A stretch of DNA of 5,893 bases. It comes from an uncultured Lachnospiraceae bacterium. Lineage in GTDB: Bacteria > Bacillota > Clostridia > Lachnospirales > Lachnospiraceae. Each line of letters starts with the position of its first letter. Position 1 is the stretch's first letter. The stretch covers positions 1 through 5,893 of the forward strand of contig CAOKHR010000162.1 in NCBI GenBank assembly GCA_948468325.1, read 5' to 3'. Shown here in pieces: positions 1-5,859 of the stretch. The notes below the pieces were generated by a model. The model searched no databases, had not been told where the DNA came from, and saw only the letters and a list, made by a program, of their open reading frames with translations. Position numbers and translations under genes: made by a program.

Positions 1-1
1 T

Positions 2-730
2 AATGAAATCGGAAGCATTCAGCCGATTGCAGAAATCGGAAAAATTGCAGAGGAGCATGGTATTTTTTTTCATACAGATGCAGTACAGGCATTCGGGCAT
101 ATTCCCCTGAACGTGAAAGAAATGCGGATAGATGCTTTAAGCGCCAGCGCACATAAAATCCATGGGCCAAAAGGAATCGGATTTTTGTATATCCGTAAGG
201 GCGTAAAGCTGCCCCCATTTATTCATGGAGGAGCACAGGAGAGGGGAAAGCGCGCGGGAACGCATAATGTTCTGGGGATTATCGGATTTGCCGCAGCAGC
301 AAAACGGGCGCATGAAAAGCTTGCAGAAACAATGGAAAAGGAGAGTAAACTGCGGGATTATCTGATTTCCCGCCTCGAAAAAGAAATTCCTTTTTCTCTT
401 TTGAACGGACACAGGACAAAACGTCTGCCCAATAATGTGCATTTTTGTTTTCGCTTTATTGAAGGAGAATCTATGCTGATTCTTTTGGATGAAGCAGGAA
501 TCTGTGCGTCCAGCGGTTCGGCATGTACATCGGGTTCGTTAGACCCGTCTCATGTACTGCTTGCCATAGGAAGGCCGCATGAAATTGCGCACGGTTCCCT
601 TCGTTTGACCTTGTCGGAAGAGACGACGAAAGAGGAATTGGACTGCGTCGTGGAAGAGCTGAAAAAAATTATTGAGCGGCTTAGAAATATGTCGCCTTTG
701 TATGAGGATTATTTAAAAAAGAATTCATAA
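2..730 (+). CDS. nifS: Cysteine desulfurase, NifS/IscS type, 5' end outside the window
   Basis: PLP-dependent enzyme that takes sulfur from L-cysteine as a protein-bound persulfide, releasing alanine, for iron-sulfur cluster assembly in the cytoplasm. The frame is open from base 2, so 242 residues are visible out of the roughly 390 usual for the family; the apparent GTG start at 113 is internal, because conserved family sequence (NEIGSIQPI, then HTDAVQA with the cofactor-contacting Asp and Gln at visible residues 26 and 29) precedes it. The Schiff-base lysine is K52 in SAHKIHGPKG. The persulfide cysteine is C175 in ASSGSACTSGS, followed by the typical HEIAHGSLRLTLS segment. The usual RxGTEN motif reads RAGTHN here, a minor variation that may be clade-specific. 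The next gene encodes the scaffold partner, 11 bases downstream, which supports an ISC/NIF-type role over SufS. No promoter is visible because the start is off the window. Confidence 0.95.
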   Translation, partial: NEIGSIQPIAEIGKIAEEHGIFFHTDAVQAFGHIPLNVKEMRIDALSASAHKIHGPKGIGFLYIRKGVKLPPFIHGGAQERGKRAGTHNVLGIIGFAAAAKRAHEKLAETMEKESKLRDYLISRLEKEIPFSLLNGHRTKRLPNNVHFCFRFIEGESMLILLDEAGICASSGSACTSGSLDPSHVLLAIGRPHEIAHGSLRLTLSEETTKEELDCVVEELKKIIERLRNMSPLYEDYLKKNS

Positions 731-741
731 GGAGGAAGCTT

Positions 742-1179
742 ATGTATAGTGAAAAGGTAATGGACCATTTTAAAAACCCGAGAAATATGGGCGAGATAGA
801 AAACGCAGAAGGAGTCGGAACAGTCGGAAATGCAAAATGCGGAGACATTATGCGGATGTATCTGGACATTGACGAGAATGGCGTCATCAGGGAAGCAAAG
901 TTTAAGACTTTTGGATGCGGCGCGGCGATTGCTACAAGCAGTATGGCGACAGAGCTTGTGAAAGGAAAAACCGTACAGGAAGCGCTTCTTGTAACAAATA
1001 AGGCGGTAATGGAAGCGTTAGACGGTCTTCCTCCGGTAAAAGTCCACTGTTCTCTTCTGGCAGAAGAAGCAATTCATGCGGCGCTTTGGGATTATGCAGG
1101 GAAGCATGGAATTGTGATTGAAGGATTAAAAGAACCGGTGGGGGATATTGAGGAAATTGAAGAGGAAGCAGAGGGATAA
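742..1179 (+). CDS. nifU: Iron-sulfur cluster assembly scaffold protein, NifU/IscU type
   Basis: Complete 145-residue scaffold on which iron and the sulfur delivered by the desulfurase are built into a [2Fe-2S]-type cluster before transfer to apoproteins. The three ligand cysteines expected of the IscU fold are present: C33 in NAKCGD, with the conserved Asp at residue 35, C59 in FGCGAA, and C103 in KVHCSLLAEEAI. The N-terminus (MYSEKVMDHFKNPRNMG) is the family's standard opening. The protein is a single IscU-like domain without the ferredoxin and C-terminal Nfu domains of the long nitrogen-fixation NifU; it ends in an acidic Glu-rich tail of about ten residues. A perfect GGAGG at 731-735, six bases before the ATG, sets the start. 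It is 11 bases after nifS and clearly co-transcribed. An intrinsic terminator follows about 45 bases after the stop, so this is the last gene of the operon. Confidence 0.95.
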   Translation: MYSEKVMDHFKNPRNMGEIENAEGVGTVGNAKCGDIMRMYLDIDENGVIREAKFKTFGCGAAIATSSMATELVKGKTVQEALLVTNKAVMEALDGLPPVKVHCSLLAEEAIHAALWDYAGKHGIVIEGLKEPVGDIEEIEEEAEG

Positions 1180-1223
1180 TTTTAGAAAGCTTCATTTGCA
1201 TTAAATTAAATAGCGAACAAATA

Positions 1224-1280
1224 GGAGCTGTTGCAAAAACGGGTGAGAAATGATCTGTTCAGCAATGGCTCTATTTTTTA
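1224..1280 (+). terminator. Intrinsic terminator of the nifS-nifU operon
   Basis: The arm at 1225-1234 (GAGCTGTTGC) pairs over ten positions, two of them G-U, with 1262-1271 (GCAATGGCTC). An inner arm at 1238-1244 pairs with 1253-1259 (including G-U pairs) around an eight-base loop, giving one long, bulged hairpin. A run of six T follows at 1274-1279. Its position just after nifU and before a new promoter fits a rho-independent terminator. Confidence 0.8.
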
Positions 1281-1394
1281 TGCAGATTATAGCAATGTAA
1301 AAATACAAAAAATGATAATTTAATAAAATTTTTTAAATTTTGCAATATTTAAATTATAAATCATATAAAAATAAGAAAATATATTATTTGTGCA

Positions 1395-1423
1395 TTGACT
1401 TTTAATAAAATATCTAATATGAT
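1395..1423 (+). promoter_or_regulatory. Sigma-A type promoter for the secreted-protein block
   Basis: TTGACT at 1395-1400 and TATGAT at 1418-1423 are separated by exactly 17 bases, each hexamer one mismatch from consensus. Transcription should start near 1430, giving a leader of about 34 bases before the ATG at 1464. A very AT-rich stretch lies immediately upstream. Because no other promoter or terminator is evident before the LRR gene, this promoter probably drives both the broken protease gene and the LRR gene. Confidence 0.75.
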
Positions 1424-1450
1424 AAATTTGTAATAAAAATTTAAATTCAT

Positions 1451-1456
1451 AGGGGG
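1451..1456 (+). promoter_or_regulatory. Ribosome binding site of the signal-peptide ORF
   Basis: AGGGGG lies seven bases before the ATG at 1464. It shows that translation of the broken gene still starts efficiently at the signal peptide, although the frame closes after 32 codons. Confidence 0.7.
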
Positions 1457-1463
1457 ATTTAAT

Positions 1464-1562
1464 ATGGGTAGAAAACAAAGAAAAATTATGAGTGTAACTT
1501 TAGCGGTAAGTTTGCTGTCTTCGCTTTTGGGAGGTTTTAACTTACAGGCAGACTCCGGGTGA
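1464..1562 (+). CDS. Orphan signal-peptide ORF, 32 residues (5' remnant of the protease gene)
   Basis: This short frame has a strong ribosome site and promoter. It encodes a textbook Sec signal peptide: basic start (GRKQRK), hydrophobic core (IMSVTLAVSLLSSLLGGF) and a likely signal peptidase I site after LQA, leaving only Asp-Ser-Gly before the TGA. It is almost certainly the export signal of the formerly full-length protease rather than a gene in its own right. If translated it would give a free signal peptide with a three-residue mature end. Confidence 0.5.
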   Translation: MGRKQRKIMSVTLAVSLLSSLLGGFNLQADSG

Positions 1563-1596
1563 GAAGATACGGACAACAGGATTTTTTGGCGGGAGC

Positions 1597-2628
1597 GTGG
1601 TTACGCATGGAACAAGTATTGCTGTGCCGCATGTAGCAGGCGTCGCTTCGTTATTATGGGAAAAAGACTTTACAAAATCAAATGAGTTTATCCGGCAGCT
1701 AATCAATTTCAGTTCCCAGAAAATGGAGGGTGTGACGGAATGCGGGCTTTTGGACGCAGAGTACGCATTGGAGATTTACGATGATTTTTCGCAGAATTTC
1801 AAGGATGGGGAATTGAAGGATGAAAATGTGATTCCGGAAAATATAAAAACACCGGAAACGTTTGACTATGTTGAGGAAGATGAGGCCTATGTGGAAGGAA
1901 GATGGCATAGAAAGGGACATGAAGATGTTGTTGGAGAAGGACAAGGAGCCGGTTTTTCCGATGCGGAGATAGAGATTATAAAAGCTGGAGCTGTATTTCC
2001 GGATGGTGAGATAAAGGGATGGGGCGGTTCTAAAAAAAATCCGTGGTGGCATGGCCGGTGGATACATCCAGATGGTGTGAGTGAAGTAAACTATGTGGCT
2101 GCAGTTGAGATGATTACAGAAATTGCGCTTGGTGGGGGGAATGATATATCTTCTTATACGGATTACAAACATTTTTATGGAATGAGCAGCGCAGTATTTA
2201 AAGAAATCAAAGCAGACCTTCTTTATTTAAATACGATATTTGATGAGCTTCTTCCCAATATGAATACTAAGACCAATCGTAAATATTTTATGTATGGGTG
2301 CGGGCTGCATACATTGACGGATATATTTGCCCATTCTACAACAACGGGAACAGGTAAGTTGATAGAACATAATAAGGAAAATTATAGTATACATGCAGAT
2401 AATACTAAGTATTATCATAGACGATATGATGTGGCGGTAAAAGCTACGTTATACAGTATGAAAATGTTGAGCGAAGATAATTTAACCGACGGACTTGAAA
2501 TAATTCAGGCATTGAAAAAGGAATATCAAGATGCTTCCTATAAAATCATAAAGATAAAAAAATATGTAAATGAAAACGGATACTCGGATTCAATACTCTC
2601 GCAAGTGACAATCAGCAGTCCAAAATAA
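1597..2628 (+). CDS. Surviving 3' open frame: subtilase serine box plus His/Asp-rich putative zinc phospholipase C / P1-nuclease-like domain
   Basis: Reading from the GTG at 1597 gives 343 residues. Residues 5-18 are the S8 serine box, with the nucleophile at S7, followed by the helix ASLLWEKD and about 45 residues completing the subtilase fold. An acidic linker (about 65-100) leads to a domain from about 100 to 330 with many potential metal ligands: WHRKGHED (103-110), GAVFPD (131-136), WWHGRWIH (150-157), H192, and LHTLTDIFAHS (237-247), an HxxxDxxxH helix. A GA-x-FPD segment and such a helix resemble zinc-dependent phospholipase C and S1/P1 nuclease relatives. This is similarity by eye and the substrate is unknown. 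The GTG has GGGAG only one base upstream, too close for efficient initiation, and there is no export signal in this frame, so expression is doubtful. The reading frame downstream of the junction has no other stop, so decay looks recent. Confidence 0.45.
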   Translation: MVTHGTSIAVPHVAGVASLLWEKDFTKSNEFIRQLINFSSQKMEGVTECGLLDAEYALEIYDDFSQNFKDGELKDENVIPENIKTPETFDYVEEDEAYVEGRWHRKGHEDVVGEGQGAGFSDAEIEIIKAGAVFPDGEIKGWGGSKKNPWWHGRWIHPDGVSEVNYVAAVEMITEIALGGGNDISSYTDYKHFYGMSSAVFKEIKADLLYLNTIFDELLPNMNTKTNRKYFMYGCGLHTLTDIFAHSTTTGTGKLIEHNKENYSIHADNTKYYHRRYDVAVKATLYSMKMLSEDNLTDGLEIIQALKKEYQDASYKIIKIKKYVNENGYSDSILSQVTISSPK

Positions 2629-2649
2629 ATATATTTGAAATATTGACGC

Positions 2650-2655
2650 AGGAGG
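2650..2655 (+). promoter_or_regulatory. Ribosome binding site deciding the LRR gene start
   Basis: AGGAGG is three bases before an ATG at 2659 and nine bases before an in-frame ATG at 2665. The second spacing is workable and the first too short, so 2665 is preferred. The choice alters only two N-terminal residues. Confidence 0.7.
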
Positions 2656-2664
2656 ATTATGTTC

Positions 2665-3888
2665 ATGAAGAGAAAGATAATTGCAGTATGTCTTATCATT
2701 ATATGCGTATTTTTCATACAAAGGCCTGACGTATATGCAGCAAGTTACATTGTGCCGAATGATGAAACAGGAATACCGGACAAAGTATTATATCAGGAAA
2801 TATTAAGAAGCTTAGACAAAAAAGAAAACGATACTTTTACAAAACAGGAAGCGGCCTCTCTTGAATGCCTGGATCCACATAAAAGAATACAGTCATTTCA
2901 GGGAATCGGGATCTTAAGCGGCCTGAGAACGTTAGAGTTGGATAGAAATAAAATAGATAACAGCCAGTTAGAGGTAATAGCTGCAGAGCTTCCGCAATTG
3001 GAACGTCTGGATGTAGGACACAATAAGATAACTTCTCTGCAGCCGCTTAAAAGCATGAAGGACCTGACTTATTTGAATGTCAGATATAACAGGCTGGAAA
3101 ATTTGGAAGGGATTGGGGAACTGGCATCTCTTGACTATCTGAATGCCGAAGGAAATGAAATTAAAAGCATTCCTCAGGATGTGGAATGGACTAAATTAAC
3201 ACATTTAGATTTAGGGGAAAATAAACTGAAAGATTTAAAAGGCATAGAAAGGATGAGCAATCTTGATAGTTTGTATTTAAGCCAAAATTTATTGACCAGT
3301 ATAAAGGGGGTTCGCAATCTAAAAAAACTTTCATATTTGCATGTTGCCGATAACAGACTGGTAAACGTGGATGAAATTAAATATTTAAAAGAGCTTCACG
3401 ATCTTGATTTATCCAGTAATCAAATAAAAAAACTGCCAAATTTAAAAAGCTTCAAAAATTTGTTTTGGCTAGATCTGTATGGTAATTTTCTGACAAAAAA
3501 AGAAATAAAAAAGAAAATACCAAACAAAGGCATATGGTCATGGCCAGGAAGAAACAAATGGATAAAAAAAACAAGCTGCTACCAGCGGAATAATTTTAAA
3601 ATTTCATTTGTGAAACCGGCAAAAGTATCCAGGATTACAAAAAACACAAAAAAAATTACAGGTAAAATCCCGAAAGAACACTGGAAAGAAGTTACGCTTC
3701 ATTTTAAAGTGCCGGGAGCAAAGTATGACACATACGCATATCCCGATAAAAACGGAAAATTTGTATTCAGCAAAATAAATCTCAAACCGTATGCAGGGGA
3801 AGCGGCAGAATTGTATGTTTATTATTATGATGAAGTACGTGAAGAAGGATGGGCTGTAAACCGCATTATATTTAAGATAAAAAATTAA
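2665..3888 (+). CDS. Secreted leucine-rich-repeat protein with C-terminal Ig-like domain
   Basis: A 407-residue exported protein (409 if the ATG at 2659 is used). The signal peptide is KRK followed by a long hydrophobic core, with likely cleavage after VYA near residue 26. The two cysteines in the core do not form a lipobox, so it is not a lipoprotein. A helical cap (about 35-80) precedes about nine leucine-rich repeats (about 85-280) of 22 residues, of the SDS22/internalin pattern LxxLxLxxNxIxxLxxL; examples are LTYLNVRYNRLENLEGI and LTHLDLGENKLKDLKGI. A basic Trp/Lys-rich linker (about 280-315) leads to a terminal beta-rich segment (about 320-407) with ITGKI and DKNGKFVFSKI, typical of bacterial Ig-like domains. 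There is no LPXTG motif, transmembrane tail or S-layer domain, so it is either released or held by the basic linker. LRR proteins of this kind usually bind proteins or glycans; the ligand cannot be read from sequence. It lies 36 bases after the broken protease frame and probably depends on the promoter near 1395. Confidence 0.85.
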   Translation: MKRKIIAVCLIIICVFFIQRPDVYAASYIVPNDETGIPDKVLYQEILRSLDKKENDTFTKQEAASLECLDPHKRIQSFQGIGILSGLRTLELDRNKIDNSQLEVIAAELPQLERLDVGHNKITSLQPLKSMKDLTYLNVRYNRLENLEGIGELASLDYLNAEGNEIKSIPQDVEWTKLTHLDLGENKLKDLKGIERMSNLDSLYLSQNLLTSIKGVRNLKKLSYLHVADNRLVNVDEIKYLKELHDLDLSSNQIKKLPNLKSFKNLFWLDLYGNFLTKKEIKKKIPNKGIWSWPGRNKWIKKTSCYQRNNFKISFVKPAKVSRITKNTKKITGKIPKEHWKEVTLHFKVPGAKYDTYAYPDKNGKFVFSKINLKPYAGEAAELYVYYYDEVREEGWAVNRIIFKIKN

Positions 3889-3908
3889 GAAAGCTGCTGT
3901 GGCAAAAA

Positions 3909-3939
3909 GGAGGGGCTGTCGTACCGATTCAGCCCCTTT
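3909..3939. terminator. Bidirectional intrinsic terminator between the LRR gene and typA
   Basis: AGGGGCTG at 3911-3918 pairs perfectly with CAGCCCCT at 3930-3937 around an 11-base loop, with G-U extension on the plus strand. Four T end the plus-strand stem (3937-3940). On the minus strand a five-T run (opposite 3904-3908) follows the stem. It sits 20 bases after the LRR stop and about ten bases past the typA stop, serving both convergent genes. Confidence 0.85.
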
Positions 3940-3949
3940 TATCTGCATA

Positions 3950-5779
3950 CTATTTATTAATATTCGCCCGTTTCCGAAGCGTAGAGTCTAAAATCCGCTT
4001 CCGGATTCTAAGACTTTCCGGCGTCACTTCTAAAAGTTCGTCTACATCAATAAAATCAATTGCCTGTTCCAGACTTAAGATTTTCGGCGGTGTAAGCGTC
4101 AGCGCTTCGTCCGCAGAAGAAGACCGTGTGTTGGTCAGATGCTTTTTTTTGCAGACATTGAGCTCAATATCTTCTGCTCGTGAAGAAGAACCGACAACCA
4201 TGCCCGCATAGACTTTTTCACCAGGGCCGATGAATAAAGTACCCCGGTCCTGCGCCGAAAACAAGCCGTACGTAACGGATTCTCCCGTTTCAAAAGCAAT
4301 CAGCGAGCCCAGTTTGCGGTATTCAATGTCGCCGCAGTATGGCTCGTATCCGTCAAATATGGTATTGATAATGCCGTTTCCTTTTGTATCAGTCAAAAAT
4401 TCTCCGCGGTAGCCAATCAGGCCTCTGGAAGGAATTCGAAATTCCAGCCGCGTATAGCCGCCGCTGATACTTTTCATATTTAAAAGGCTGCCTTTTCTTG
4501 TACTTAATTTGGAAATAACGGCTCCTGTAAATTCATCCGGAACATCCACATAGGCAAGCTCCATCGGTTCTGTTTTTTTGCCGTTTTCATCTGTGTGGTA
4601 GAGCACTTCCGCTTTGCTTACTGCAAACTCATAGCCTTCCCTGCGCATATTTTCAATCAGGACAGATAAATGCAGCTCGCCGCGTCCGGATACTTTATAG
4701 CTGTCCGGACTGTCTGTTTCTTCCACACGGAGGCTGACATCGGTATTCAGTTCTCTGAAAAGCCGGTCTCTGATGTGGCGGGAAGTGACATATTTTCCTT
4801 CTAATCCGGCAAACGGACTGTCGTTGACGATGAAGTTCATGGCAAGCGTCGGCTCGGAAATTTTCTGGAACGGTATGGAAGCAGGGTTTTCCACAGAGCA
4901 GATCGTATCGCCGATGTGAAGGTCTGCAATCCCCGATATGGCTACAATCGAACCGATTTTCGCTTCGGTGACTTCGACTTTGTTCAGACCGTCGAATTCG
5001 TATAACTTGCTGATGCGGATTTTCTTTTGCTTGTCCGGTTCGTGGTGGTTTAAAAGAAGTGCATCCTGATTTACCCTAAGGCATCCGTTGTCCACTTTAC
5101 CGACACCGATACGTCCCACATATTCATTGTAATCAATCGTGCTGATCAGTACCTGTGTGCCGGCATCCGGATCGCCCTGCGGAGCGGGAATATAATCAAC
5201 AATTGTGTCGAATAAATCCGTCATATCTTTTTTCGGCCGGTTTAAATCTTTCATGGCAAACCCGTCTCTTGCAGAAGTGTAAATAAAAGGACATTCTAAC
5301 TGCTCGTCGGATGCGTCCAGATCCATAAATAATTCCAGAACTTCGTCAATGACTTCATCCGGCCGTGCTTCCGGACGGTCTATTTTATTGATGCAGACAA
5401 TGACGGGAAGATCCAGTGCAAGCGCTTTCATCAGTACAAATTTTGTCTGCGGCATAACGCCTTCAAAAGCGTCTACGACAAGGATAACGCCGTTAACCAT
5501 TTTTAAAACGCGCTCAACCTCGCCGCCGAAATCTGCATGCCCCGGCGTGTCAATGATATTGATTTTGGTATCTTTATAAAATACGGCCGTGTTTTTGGAA
5601 AGGATAGTAATACCTCTCTCCCGTTCGATGTCATTCGAGTCCATAACACGTTCTTTTACTTCCTGATTTTCGCGGAAAACGCCGCTCTGTTTTAAAAGCT
5701 CATCCACAAGCGTTGTCTTGCCGTGGTCTACATGGGCAATAATGGCAATATTGCGGATGTCTTCTCTTTTCATATTCAT
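3950..5779 (-). CDS. typA: Ribosome-associated translational GTPase TypA/BipA
   Basis: A 609-residue translation-factor GTPase of the EF-G/LepA superfamily. It binds the 70S ribosome and supports 50S assembly and growth under stress or at low temperature in other bacteria. All G motifs are present: G1 AHVDHGKTT (15-23), G2 in RERGITI (53-59), G3 DTPGH (77-81), G4 NKID (131-134) and G5 SAR (169-171). A beta-barrel domain 2 follows (about 215-310). EF-G III/V-like segments come next, including SGRGELHLSVLIENMRREG and SRGLIGYRGEFLTDTKGNG, and then the TypA-specific C-terminal domain, ending in a Lys/Arg-rich tail. Length is normal for the family (about 610). The frame is open further upstream to an ATG at 5884, but GAAGGA at 5785-5790 lies five bases before the ATG at 5779, and homologues begin just before the KREDIRNIAIIAHVDHGKT block; the ATG at 5773 is a less likely alternative. 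It is a single-gene unit, convergent with the LRR gene. Confidence 0.96.
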   Translation of the reverse strand: MNMKREDIRNIAIIAHVDHGKTTLVDELLKQSGVFRENQEVKERVMDSNDIERERGITILSKNTAVFYKDTKINIIDTPGHADFGGEVERVLKMVNGVILVVDAFEGVMPQTKFVLMKALALDLPVIVCINKIDRPEARPDEVIDEVLELFMDLDASDEQLECPFIYTSARDGFAMKDLNRPKKDMTDLFDTIVDYIPAPQGDPDAGTQVLISTIDYNEYVGRIGVGKVDNGCLRVNQDALLLNHHEPDKQKKIRISKLYEFDGLNKVEVTEAKIGSIVAISGIADLHIGDTICSVENPASIPFQKISEPTLAMNFIVNDSPFAGLEGKYVTSRHIRDRLFRELNTDVSLRVEETDSPDSYKVSGRGELHLSVLIENMRREGYEFAVSKAEVLYHTDENGKKTEPMELAYVDVPDEFTGAVISKLSTRKGSLLNMKSISGGYTRLEFRIPSRGLIGYRGEFLTDTKGNGIINTIFDGYEPYCGDIEYRKLGSLIAFETGESVTYGLFSAQDRGTLFIGPGEKVYAGMVVGSSSRAEDIELNVCKKKHLTNTRSSSADEALTLTPPKILSLEQAIDFIDVDELLEVTPESLRIRKRILDSTLRKRANINK

Positions 5780-5784
5780 AATAA

Positions 5785-5790
5785 TCCTTC
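5785..5790 (-). promoter_or_regulatory. typA: Ribosome binding site fixing the typA start
   Basis: Read on the minus strand, GAAGGA ends five bases before the ATG at 5779. It supports the 609-residue product over the longer frame beginning at 5884, whose extra 35 residues (Lys/Tyr/Ser-rich) do not look like TypA and overlap the promoter. Confidence 0.75.
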
Positions 5791-5807
5791 TTTCCGTATT
5801 CAGACAT

Positions 5808-5824
5808 CGGGCAGAATATGCCCG
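5808..5824 (-). promoter_or_regulatory. Perfect hairpin at the predicted 5' end of the typA mRNA
   Basis: On the minus strand CGGGCA (5824-5819) pairs with TGCCCG (5813-5808) around a five-base loop. With the -10 box at 5837-5832, transcription should begin near 5825, so the hairpin would be at the extreme 5' end, where such stems can protect mRNA from 5'-end decay. Read on the plus strand the same stem is followed by GGC and a T-rich run (5827-5831), so it could also stop antisense transcripts leaving typA. Both roles are inferred. Confidence 0.5.
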
Positions 5825-5831
5825 GCTTTTT

Positions 5832-5859
5832 ATTTTATCATATTTTTTTGATTTATCAA
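5832..5859 (-). promoter_or_regulatory. typA: Sigma-A type promoter of typA
   Basis: On the minus strand TTGATA (5859-5854) is followed after 16 bases by TAAAAT (5837-5832). Both hexamers are close to consensus, and the predicted start near 5825 gives a leader of about 45 bases. An A/T-rich tract lies upstream. No other promoter-like pair with good spacing is seen in the last 110 bases. Confidence 0.6.

Larger units (their letters stand above)
1281..1463 (+). other. AT-rich intergenic spacer containing the accessory operon promoter
   Basis: No gene is visible on either strand in this spacer between the nifU terminator and the next start codon. It is extremely AT-rich: only 4 of the 60 bases from 1321 to 1380 are G or C. 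Repeated A and T runs just upstream of the -35 box could act as an UP element or as intrinsically bent DNA; that is inference. I found no clear operator palindrome, riboswitch or small RNA in it. Confidence 0.6.
1464..2628 (+). pseudogene. Subtilisin-like (S8) secreted protease gene with C-terminal metal-hydrolase-like domain, broken by internal deletion and frame change
   Basis: The gene begins with an intact start and signal peptide (1464-1562), then a TGA at 1560-1562. The rest continues in the +1 frame, which is open from 1510 to 2628. Around 1555 that frame reads PGEKIRTTGFFGG, then GTSIAVPHVAGVAS, the subtilase catalytic-serine box with its normal upstream strand. Subtilases carry the catalytic Asp and His regions, usually well over a hundred residues, before this point; here only the signal peptide precedes it. 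Both triad partners are therefore missing and the join is out of frame, which fits a deletion with its junction somewhere near 1545-1560. The protein cannot be an active S8 protease even if the frame were restored by a ribosomal shift. A sequencing or assembly error could explain a frameshift but not the lost domain. The C-terminal region is described under the separate open-frame entry. The LRR gene follows closely. Confidence 0.75.

Noticed and set aside
113..730. Short stand-alone protein beginning at the GTG at 113
   Set aside because: Conserved NifS sequence, including the cofactor-binding DAVQ motif, is in frame upstream to the window edge, so the GTG is an internal valine codon.
1180..1463. 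Riboswitch, small gene or attachment site in the spacer after nifU
   Set aside because: Apart from the terminator and promoter, only A/T runs are seen; there is no conserved aptamer-like core, no usable ORF and no paired repeat.
1540..1565. Programmed +1 frameshift as in prfB at the GGG-TGA
   Set aside because: There is no Shine-Dalgarno-like stimulator at the right distance. The joined product would still lack the protease Asp and His, so a deletion explains the arrangement better. Kept only as a low-interest test.
1699..2172. Minus-strand open frame of 157 codons under the protease remnant
   Set aside because: It lies wholly opposite recognisable subtilase and C-terminal domain coding sequence, and its low-complexity, Ile/Phe/Cys-rich translation looks like no family I recognise: a shadow frame.
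2665..2750. Lipoprotein signal in the LRR protein because of cysteines in the hydrophobic core
   Set aside because: Neither cysteine is preceded by a lipobox at the end of the hydrophobic region; VYA followed by Ala is a standard signal peptidase I site.
2900..3520. DNA tandem repeat underlying the LRR array
   Set aside because: The repeat is clear at protein level but the DNA units have diverged, with no near-identical copies that would suggest recent slippage.
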